From Candidatus Zixiibacteriota bacterium (GTDB lineage: Bacteria; Zixibacteria; MSB-5A5; SM1-73), in contig JAOZNS010000054.1 of assembly GCA_029933635.1 (NCBI GenBank), forward strand, positions 1 to 13,140: DNA of 13,140 nucleotides, read 5' to 3'. The position numbers and the translations under genes were made by a program. The notes beneath the pieces were generated by a model, which ran no database searches, was not told where the DNA came from, and was given only the letters and a program-made list of their open reading frames with translations. Shown piece after piece: positions 7,824-13,140 of this stretch (position 1 is the stretch's first letter; each line of letters begins with the position of its first letter).

Positions 7824-7835
7824 ATTGACGTCAAT
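7824..7835. promoter_or_regulatory. Perfect 12-bp palindrome, operator candidate
   Basis: ATTGACGTCAAT is a perfect dyad without a spacer. It lies in the 33-base gap between the HIT stop and the ATG of the HTH-LeuC gene, five bases before that ATG. A palindrome of this length at a given place is unlikely by chance (1 in 4096 per position), though a few are expected over the whole window. With no loop it would make a poor RNA hairpin, so a protein-binding DNA site fits better. The fused helix-turn-helix domain of the next gene is the obvious candidate ligand, but that is inference. Confidence 0.45.
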
Positions 7836-7840
7836 ACAAG

Positions 7841-9469
7841 ATGAAGATCCCGCGAAAAGAGGAGCTTTTAAGTCTTCAGGCTCGCTACAAAACGGATGAG
7901 AAGATCGGAGAAGCGCTGGGAGGGGTGCCTGCATATCTGGTAGCTTACTGGCGAAGAAAGAAAAATATTGGCAGATATTCCCGTCCCAAGTATTCCAAGC
8001 AGGAGATCAAAGAGCTGTGGGAAAGATACGGCAACGACAAATTGGCCGGAGCGGAGCTGGGCATCTCCAAGTCGGGCTTCTACAAATGGCGAAAAAAATA
8101 CAATCTTTTGGAGAAGCCCAAGGTGCTTAAATTTCAACAGTTAGAGCTATCCCTTCCGGGACAGAGCACTTTTGCAAAATCATCCGGAATCTTTGTTCCG
8201 CGGAGTTCTGGTAACTTGACCATTGCCCAGAAGCTTTTAGCCAAAAAAGCGCAAAAGCCTGAAGTGCAGGTGGGAGAAATTGTGAATGTGTCGCCAGACT
8301 TAGCCATGAGCCATGATAATGCTGGTCTGGTGATAAAGCAGTTTGAACAAATCGGCAAAGTTCAAGTTTGGAATCCAGACAGGATCGTCATCCCCCTGGA
8401 TCATCGTGCTCCGGCAGAATCGGAGAAAACAGCGAAAGCTCACAAGTCTATCCGTGAATTTGTGCGAGGGCAAAACATCAAAAATTTTTATGATATAAAG
8501 GAGGGAATCTGCCATCAGGTGGTGATAGAGAGGGCACACATCCTTCCAGGGGAATTGGCAGTTGGCACTGATTCTCATACCACCTCCTATGGTTGTCTGG
8601 GAGCTTTGTCTACCGGAATTGGAGCAACTGAAATGGCGGCTTTATGGGCAACCGGAAAAATCTGGCTTAAGGTGCCGGAATCTATCAAAATAACCATCCA
8701 TGGACAGATGCCCAAAGGGGTCTATGCCAAAGACGTGATTCTTTATATAATCGGAAAACTTACCGTGGAGGGGGCCAGTTATAAATCGGTTGAATATTAT
8801 GGGGAGACGGTGGCAAAGATGTCTATCTCCGAGAGGTTCGTCCTATGTAATCTCTCCATGGAGATGGGAGCGAAATTTGCCGTAGTTCCTTTTGATAAGG
8901 TAACCAGAAAATACCTTTCCACCGTAACCGGCCGAACCTACCAACCCATCTTTTCCGATCGCCACGCCGTTTTTGAAAAAGAATATGAATATGACGTAAG
9001 CAAATTGGATCCCCAAATCGCCTGCCCTCACAATGTGGACAATGTCCAGCCCATAGATCAAGTTAAGGGGGTAAAAATTGATCAAGTGGTGTTGGGCTCC
9101 TGCACCAATGGGAGATTGGACGATCTGGAGGTGGCGGCCAGGATACTCAAAGGGAAAAAAGTTGATCCGCAGATCAGGATGCTGGTTTTGCCTGCCACCA
9201 GAACCATATATTTACAGGCTATGAAAAAGGGATACCTCAAAACTTTCCTTGAGGCTGGAGCCGTGATATTGAATCCTGGTTGTGGACCCTGTTTAGGGGC
9301 TCATGAAGGGATACTGGCTCCCGGGGAGAGGTGTGTTGCCACCACCAACCGAAATTTCAAGGGAAGGATGGGTTCACCAGAGTCGGAGGTATACTTAGCC
9401 AGCCCTGCGGTTGCAGCCGCCACAGCGATAAAAGGAGAAATCGCTGATCCACGAGAGTTTTTGAAGTAA
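7841..9469 (+). CDS. Aconitase-family dehydratase large subunit (LeuC/homoaconitase type) with fused N-terminal tandem HTH domain
   Basis: Residues 126-542 form a complete large subunit of the 3-isopropylmalate dehydratase/homoaconitase family, which isomerises hydroxy acids by dehydration and rehydration. Seen are DHRAP (187-191), GTDSHTTSYGCLGALSTGIG (242-261), the 4Fe-4S ligands C421 (GSCTNGR), C481 and C484 (NPGCGPC), and NRNFKGRMGSPESEVYLASP (503-522). The family is usually near 420 residues, so about 125 are extra. Residues 6-46 and 53-92 are two copies of one helix-turn-helix-like unit (K-x-E-L/I, L-x-x-R-Y-x-x-D, L-G, W-R-R/K-K, N-I/L), and 93-125 are a linker. No Shine-Dalgarno site is seen. 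A 12-bp palindrome lies just upstream and the small-subunit gene 138 bases downstream. Without leuA or leuB here the substrate is open: isopropylmalate, citramalate/methylmalate or homocitrate types are possible. DNA binding is predicted, not shown. Confidence 0.9.
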   Translation: MKIPRKEELLSLQARYKTDEKIGEALGGVPAYLVAYWRRKKNIGRYSRPKYSKQEIKELWERYGNDKLAGAELGISKSGFYKWRKKYNLLEKPKVLKFQQLELSLPGQSTFAKSSGIFVPRSSGNLTIAQKLLAKKAQKPEVQVGEIVNVSPDLAMSHDNAGLVIKQFEQIGKVQVWNPDRIVIPLDHRAPAESEKTAKAHKSIREFVRGQNIKNFYDIKEGICHQVVIERAHILPGELAVGTDSHTTSYGCLGALSTGIGATEMAALWATGKIWLKVPESIKITIHGQMPKGVYAKDVILYIIGKLTVEGASYKSVEYYGETVAKMSISERFVLCNLSMEMGAKFAVVPFDKVTRKYLSTVTGRTYQPIFSDRHAVFEKEYEYDVSKLDPQIACPHNVDNVQPIDQVKGVKIDQVVLGSCTNGRLDDLEVAARILKGKKVDPQIRMLVLPATRTIYLQAMKKGYLKTFLEAGAVILNPGCGPCLGAHEGILAPGERCVATTNRNFKGRMGSPESEVYLASPAVAAATAIKGEIADPREFLK

Positions 9470-9525
9470 AAGCAGGTTCCAAACATAGCGATAAAAATTT
9501 CGGTTTTTGAAAATAATCATTAATA

Positions 9526-9543
9526 ATCAACTGCGGAATTGAT
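9526..9543. promoter_or_regulatory. Weak inverted repeat in the gap before the small-subunit gene
   Basis: The 138-base gap between the two dehydratase genes is AT-rich and holds ATCAA-8 bases-TTGAT (9526-9530 and 9539-9543). The arms resemble the half-site of the palindrome before the large-subunit gene but face the other way. The long gap makes a separate promoter or a processing site possible. No convincing -35/-10 pair was found. The arms are short enough to be chance. Confidence 0.2.
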
Positions 9544-9607
9544 AAACAAGGTCTGCTATTTAGTAGTTGTCATCTGTGCTTAACACTAAAAGCCCTAACC
9601 GATCCCC

Positions 9608-10111
9608 ATGAAAGAGATGGAACAAATAACCGGGCGAGCTTGGAAATTGGGTGACAACATCGATACGGATGTGATCTATCCGGGAAAATATCTTCCCATA
9701 ATAGATGCACCGGAGATGGCTTTGCATGCTTTAGAAGGTGTGGACCCTGAGTTTCCTAAAAAGCTCAAGAAAGGCGATATCATCGTGGCCGGTTTCAATT
9801 TCGGCTGTGGAAGTTCTCGGGAACAGGCGGCCACATCTTTGAAGTATGCCGGGATCGCCTGCATCGTGGCAAAATCATTTTCTCGCATTTTCTTTCGAAA
9901 TGCCATCAATCAGGGGTTGGTGCTGGTTCAATCTCCAGATGCACCGGATCATATTCGAAAAGGTGAAGTCATAACCATCGATTTTTCCAGAGGTGAGATC
10001 ATCTCCTCTGGGGGGCAAAAATTCTTTTTTCCACCTCTGCCGGATTTTTTGATGAAGATCTTGGAAGATGGGGGTCTGATCCCTCATGTAAAAAAGAACC
10101 TGAGAGACTGA
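9608..10111 (+). CDS. Aconitase-family dehydratase small subunit (LeuD/HacB, archaeal type)
   Basis: This 167-residue swivelling-domain subunit pairs with the HTH-bearing large subunit to form the dehydratase. Seen are NIDTDVIYPGKYL (17-29), GDIIVAGFNFGCGSSREQA (56-74), and the usual continuation AKSFSRIFFRNAINQGL (88-104). The length of about 165 and these motifs fit the archaeal-type LeuD/HacB group rather than the about 200-residue enterobacterial LeuD. The substrate loop after GK reads YLPI (28-31). In the methanogen enzymes this loop is reported to differ between isopropylmalate (YLRT) and homoaconitase (YLVY) types, and here it matches neither, so I leave the symbol blank. The start is ATG 9608. 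A second ATG three codons later is equally possible, and neither has a clear ribosome binding site. Confidence 0.92.
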   Translation: MKEMEQITGRAWKLGDNIDTDVIYPGKYLPIIDAPEMALHALEGVDPEFPKKLKKGDIIVAGFNFGCGSSREQAATSLKYAGIACIVAKSFSRIFFRNAINQGLVLVQSPDAPDHIRKGEVITIDFSRGEIISSGGQKFFFPPLPDFLMKILEDGGLIPHVKKNLRD

Positions 10112-10416
10112 CTCAAAAATTCTCTTTCGGACCAATTGGGCTGATCTATTTAAACTTCCTTAGTTTCAAATCAATTCAAGCTACGCTTATAGGTGGTGCT
10201 CGCTTATTGCGATTTTTGTGAACAGGATTGCATATCCACCTTAAGGGCGATTCCATTGGGGGAACCGACTTGGGATTCTCCTCTCATTCTTTTCTTTTAT
10301 TTTGAGCATGTTATCCAGTTTAATCCTACCCTCCATCTTTTTTATATCTGGATAACCATAAGCCAGCTTGAGGCATATTTTTTGCTTTTTTTCTTTCCCG
10401 GAAACGAGAGATAAAC
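10112..10416. other. Intergenic stretch with nothing firmly supported
   Basis: These 305 bases separate the small-subunit gene from the RNase H-like gene. A GTG-initiated plus-strand frame of 73 codons (10193-10414) ends two bases before the next gene's ATG. Its composition (long Phe/Leu/Ile runs opposite a lysine-rich antisense frame) looks like a by-product of T-rich sequence, and it has no ribosome binding site. I found no convincing terminator or promoter. Confidence 0.4.
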
Positions 10417-10881
10417 ATGAAGAGGATTTCGGTTCAACCAACGATCAAATGTTTCGTCTCAGCCAAGACCCTGCAACCGGATAAAGAAAAGAAACAGAAC
10501 GGATTGGTCTGTTTTGCCATTCCCGACTTAGGGGTGCTTTTCAAAGCCAGCCATTTTGGTTCACGCTATGAATTAGAATACGTAAGCCTCTTGGCTCTTC
10601 TCCGATTTATCGAGTTGAACCACAAAGCCTTCGCGGGGCAAAAAATAAATGTTTTGTGCAGTAGCTCACTTTTAGTTTATCAAATGAGCGAAGATACTCC
10701 CTGTCAGAAGGAGTTGGAGAGACATCGAAATTTGGCCTTAGCTTATAAAAAGAAGTTAAACTTTACCCTAAGCTGGATTCCGGAAAGTGAGAATCGAGCC
10801 CAGAAGGGTATTTTTGACCTCCCTCCCCTGAAAGATTCCTTCGAATTCAACTTTGAAGATATTCATAAGAAACTGACTTAA
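10417..10881 (+). CDS. RNase H-like protein lacking most catalytic acidic residues
   Basis: This 154-residue protein is not clearly assignable, but its middle and end follow the RNase HI pattern. SRYELEYVSLLALLRFIE (49-66) corresponds to the AEY-x-AL helix, with E54 at the catalytic Glu. INVLCSSSLLVYQM (77-90) corresponds to the strand and helix normally reading SDSxLVVxQ, with S82 in place of the catalytic Asp. FTLSWIPESENRAQKGI (116-132) corresponds to WIPREENxxAD, with Q129 in place of Asp. The first Asp, expected near residue 15, is also absent (FVSAKT). A nuclease activity is therefore unlikely; nucleic-acid or nucleotide binding is possible. The frame is intact, with a weak GAGAG upstream of ATG, so it looks like a maintained gene rather than a relic. 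The fold assignment is by eye. Confidence 0.7.
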   Translation: MKRISVQPTIKCFVSAKTLQPDKEKKQNGLVCFAIPDLGVLFKASHFGSRYELEYVSLLALLRFIELNHKAFAGQKINVLCSSSLLVYQMSEDTPCQKELERHRNLALAYKKKLNFTLSWIPESENRAQKGIFDLPPLKDSFEFNFEDIHKKLT

Positions 10882-11257
10882 GTAAAAAATCCCTTTTGTT
10901 CCTCAGGATATTCTTCTCACCATGGATTGAGTTTTAAGTTGCCTTTTAGGCTCTTCTCCCTTGTGATTGCTGGTCATTCTACTAAAAGGAAGTGCCTCAA
11001 AAATTGGGTCTTTTGCATTTTAGTTGCAAGGTTTTTGGCGGAGCCCCGTCTGGGTGGAGAGAGGAACTGAGGGAGAGAGACGAAAAAGAACCCAAAGATG
11101 ATCTTCGAGCCAAACCATAGGTGTTTCCTGAGAGTAATACCAGGAGAAAAAAGTTGCTAAATCAGCAAATCTTTTGCAGAAGAGCCTCTCAATTTGATTA
11201 CTCAAGAGCTATCTATAGAGGAAAGATTTAGAGACGAAACGAAGAACAACCAACCCA
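10882..11257. other. Intergenic region between convergent genes
   Basis: These 376 bases lie between the ends of two convergent genes. A terminator candidate for the TPR gene is listed separately. A minus-strand frame of 61 codons with a TTG start (11205-11020) is open, reads moderately protein-like (several Trp) and has no good ribosome binding site, so it is not called. The stretch at 11040-11100 is purine-rich. No RNA gene is recognisable. Confidence 0.4.
11149..11175 (-). terminator. Possible intrinsic terminator after the TPR gene
   Basis: Read on the minus strand, the stem TTGCT/AGCAA (11168-11164 and 11158-11154) with a five-base loop is followed by CTTTTTT. Outer AAAAG/CTTTT pairing past a two-base bulge could extend it. 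It lies about 83 bases beyond the TPR stop. The stem is low in G+C and so may be weak. Confidence 0.3.
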
Positions 11258-12271
11258 TTATTTCTTCTTCTTTATCCTTTCAAGCGTTCTTTTGAACTCT
11301 TCGTTTTCTGGATCCAGGCGCACAGCTTCCTCAAGCTCCGCAATGGCTAAATCCGTTTTCCCCTGCAGGTCATAGACCATCCCTAATCTCCAGTGTGCTC
11401 CGGCCCAATTGGGAGCGTTCCTTTTGGGTTCGACCTGAAGATACTGTTTGAAACACCTTTCTGCCTTCTTCAGGCTATCTTTAGCAAAGACATAGCTTCG
11501 ACCCACCTGATAGAGTGCGGGCATCTCATCAGGGTATTTCTCCACCAGCTTCTCAAAAACCTCTGCCGCCTCGTAATATCTTTTTTGCCTCTGGAGGAAA
11601 AAGCCCAGAAGGTATGTAGCGGTATGATCTGAAGTGGTGTCGAGTCGAACCGCCTCTCTGAGATATTCTTCCGCCTTAGGCATATCCTTCTCATATTGCC
11701 AGTAAGAGGACCAGGCAATGGCACCGAAAAGTGAATCCAACCCTTGGATGATTTGTATCTGTCTTTTAGCCTCCTTTTTGTCACCGCCGGCAATTCCTGG
11801 AGCCTGCATGAGATATTGAGCAAGATCTAAACGTGCCTGTATATTAGTTGAATCCAGCCCGACCGCCTTTTTAAATTCGCCTCTGGCCCTTCTGGCCCGA
11901 AATAAAGCTTTTAGCTTGCTTCCCTTTTGTGCCTGGGTGGCATAAGCTCGCCCCAGCCACAGATGGTAATCCGATACGGAATCATCTAACTTCACTGCCT
12001 TCTGTCCATATCGAATGGATTTATCATGGTCACCCAGGATCAGAAAAGTCTTGCATAAAAGGAAATTGGCTTCAGCATTCTCTGGCTCATCTTTTGCCAC
12101 CTTCAACAAAACTTCTTTTGCCTGCTCGAATTTTTCCTGCTCAAAAAGCCTTTTCCCCTCCTGAAAGGTGAAATTCTCAGCTTGGACCATCCCCGCAAAA
12201 ATAAAACCGGTGAGGCAAAACAAGATAGGAGCTAACTTTTTACGATGTGAATGAGCAAAGTATGCTATCAT
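11258..12271 (-). CDS. Secreted TPR-repeat protein
   Basis: This 337-residue protein has a Sec signal peptide: basic SHRKK, hydrophobic core at 13-27, and likely cleavage after VQA at 31 to give a mature protein starting ENFTF. C19 does not sit in a lipobox, so a soluble periplasmic or exported form is more likely than a lipoprotein. Tetratricopeptide repeats cover most of the rest, at about 32-65, 66-99, 185-215, 216-249, 250-284 and 289-322. A less regular middle segment contains LMQAPGIAGGDKKEA (154-168), a motif seen in other TPR proteins. It ends in a lysine run. The role is presumably scaffolding of an envelope complex, but the partner is unknown. A perfect AGGAGG (12282-12277) lies five bases from ATG. 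The aminotransferase gene is 70 bases upstream on the same strand. Confidence 0.88.
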   Translation of the reverse strand: MIAYFAHSHRKKLAPILFCLTGFIFAGMVQAENFTFQEGKRLFEQEKFEQAKEVLLKVAKDEPENAEANFLLCKTFLILGDHDKSIRYGQKAVKLDDSVSDYHLWLGRAYATQAQKGSKLKALFRARRARGEFKKAVGLDSTNIQARLDLAQYLMQAPGIAGGDKKEAKRQIQIIQGLDSLFGAIAWSSYWQYEKDMPKAEEYLREAVRLDTTSDHTATYLLGFFLQRQKRYYEAAEVFEKLVEKYPDEMPALYQVGRSYVFAKDSLKKAERCFKQYLQVEPKRNAPNWAGAHWRLGMVYDLQGKTDLAIAELEEAVRLDPENEEFKRTLERIKKKK

Positions 12272-12276
12272 AAAAA

Positions 12277-12282
12277 CCTCCT
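12277..12282 (-). promoter_or_regulatory. Strong ribosome binding site of the TPR gene
   Basis: AGGAGG with a five-base spacer (TTTTT) precedes the ATG at 12271. It fixes the start and predicts strong translation, unlike most other genes here, which have weak or no visible sites. Confidence 0.8.
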
Positions 12283-12341
12283 AAGCAAATCTGGTGATAT
12301 GTCTATACGGTGAGCATAATTCGATTGTTCCAATTAAGTCT

Positions 12342-13140
12342 CTAACCCAGAAGCTCAATCAATCTTTCCATCTCGCTTGTGGTGTTGTAAAAATGAGGGG
12401 CCACCCTTATGCTCCCTTCCCTTAAGCTGACAATTATATTATTTTTGCGCAACTTCCGGTATAAGTCCTTTACGTTTTCTCCTGAAAAGGAAAGAATGGA
12501 AGAACGGTGATTGGGATCCAGGGAGCTGGTTATTTGATAATTTCTCCTTTTCAAATGTTTGATCAAAGGATCCAAGAGAGCTAAATTATGTTTTTCTATG
12601 TTCCTTATCCCAATCTCGGAAAGCAATTTCAAAGAGGAGTGCATTGTCCAGATCAGGGAACAGGGATAGGTTCCCATCTCAAATCTTCTAACCGATGGGA
12701 ATGGAGGAAGGTCAAATTTAAAAAGGTCGGAGAAATCCAGCTTCCAGTCCACCCCCATCCAGCCGAAGAAGGAGGGGTTTAATTTTCTTTTCGCCTCTGA
12801 GGAGAGGTAAAAGAAACCCGTGCCCAAAGAGGACAAAAGCCATTTCTGTCCCCCGCAAGCCAAAAGGTCGATCTTGCACCGTTTGACGTCCAGATTCAAA
12901 CAGCCTATCCCCTGTATTCCATCCACCACAAAGAAGATGCCCTTTTCCGCACAGATTTCTCCAATGGTTTTTAAATCGTTTTTAAACCCGTTGAAGAACT
13001 GGACAAAGCTTAAGGACAAAACCTTCGTTTTAGCATCAACGACTTGGATGAAATTATTTATGTCAAAGCATCGATCCCGGCTGGGGATGAACTCTACGGT
13101 CACACCCTTTCGTCTTAGGTTGGTCCAGGGATAAGTATTA
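12342..13140 (-). CDS. Class V PLP-dependent aminotransferase (cysteine desulfurase/isopenicillin-N-epimerase-like), N-terminus outside window
   Basis: The frame stays open to the right edge, so the true start lies outside and the GTG at 13103 is internal. The first visible residues, NTYPWTNLRRKGVTVEFIPS, match the segment before the cofactor domain in class V aminotransferases. VVDGIQGIGCLNLD (71-84 of the visible 265 residues) carries the Asp that contacts the pyridine nitrogen. DLLACGGQKWLLSSLGTGF contains the PLP-binding lysine, K99 of the visible part. The C-terminal half (RVAPHFYNTTSEMERLIELL) is complete. A typical member is 370-400 residues, so about 110-130 are missing. No desulfurase-type active cysteine loop is obvious, so the substrate is open. 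The gene is followed after 70 bases by the TPR gene. Confidence 0.9.
   Translation of the reverse strand, partial: NTYPWTNLRRKGVTVEFIPSRDRCFDINNFIQVVDAKTKVLSLSFVQFFNGFKNDLKTIGEICAEKGIFFVVDGIQGIGCLNLDVKRCKIDLLACGGQKWLLSSLGTGFFYLSSEAKRKLNPSFFGWMGVDWKLDFSDLFKFDLPPFPSVRRFEMGTYPCSLIWTMHSSLKLLSEIGIRNIEKHNLALLDPLIKHLKRRNYQITSSLDPNHRSSILSFSGENVKDLYRKLRKNNIIVSLREGSIRVAPHFYNTTSEMERLIELLG

Noticed and set aside
10193..10414. 73-codon hydrophobic frame before the RNase H-like gene
   Set aside because: GTG start without a ribosome binding site, Phe/Leu/Ile-rich composition from T-rich DNA, and no recognisable motif.
11020..11205. 61-codon minus-strand frame downstream of the TPR gene
   Set aside because: TTG start, no ribosome binding site, no recognised family, and it overlaps the terminator candidate. 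It could be a relic but is not supported.
1..13140. tRNA, rRNA, CRISPR arrays, riboswitches and integration sites
   Set aside because: None was recognised by eye: no T-loop consensus with a plausible cloverleaf, no regularly spaced repeats, and no known aptamer core. A covariance-model scan would be needed to exclude diverged cases.

Overview
This window is bacterial chromosome, with no rRNA, tRNA or CRISPR array visible. The evidence for a bacterium is an RsmB-type 16S rRNA methyltransferase, good Shine-Dalgarno sites before some genes, and a Sec signal peptide on a TPR protein, which fits a diderm envelope. Base composition looks moderate. The gene set (a radical SAM/DUF2344 fusion, a DUF502 membrane protein, an archaeal-style LeuC/LeuD pair, and worn IS481- and IS1182-like transposase remains) would suit a lineage of the FCB group or a nearby candidate phylum. 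That placement is a guess and nothing here proves it.

Layout. Bases 1-3994 hold two minus-strand genes: rsmB, cut by the left edge, and upstream of it an 880-residue radical SAM protein fused to DUF2344. A sigma70-like promoter (4191-4163) and a possible 25-codon leader ORF precede the radical SAM gene. Bases 4210-4935 are a small insertion-sequence graveyard. It contains the C-terminal part of an IS1182-like transposase on the minus strand and the N-terminal part of an IS481-like transposase on the plus strand. Each carries a stop and a frameshift, and two short palindromes lie between them. Bases 5026-6887 hold a tight plus-strand pair: DUF502 and a membrane protein with the two-fold alpha repeats of the Na+/Ca2+ exchanger superfamily.

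Bases 7236-10111 form the most interesting block, all on the plus strand. A HIT-family protein resembling Ap4A phosphorylase is preceded by a promoter candidate. Thirty-three bases later comes a 542-residue aconitase-family large subunit (LeuC/homoaconitase type). It has about 125 extra N-terminal residues that contain two tandem helix-turn-helix-like repeats. The matching small subunit (LeuD type) follows. A perfect 12-bp palindrome lies between the HIT stop and the start of the fused gene. Together these suggest an Fe-S metabolic enzyme that also binds DNA and may control its own gene. This is the best candidate for an undescribed system here, but the regulatory part is inference.

Bases 10417-10881 encode an RNase H-like protein that has lost most of its catalytic acidic residues. 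On the minus strand, 11258-12271 encode a secreted TPR protein with an excellent ribosome binding site. Bases 12342 to the right edge encode most of a class V PLP aminotransferase, whose N-terminus lies outside the window.
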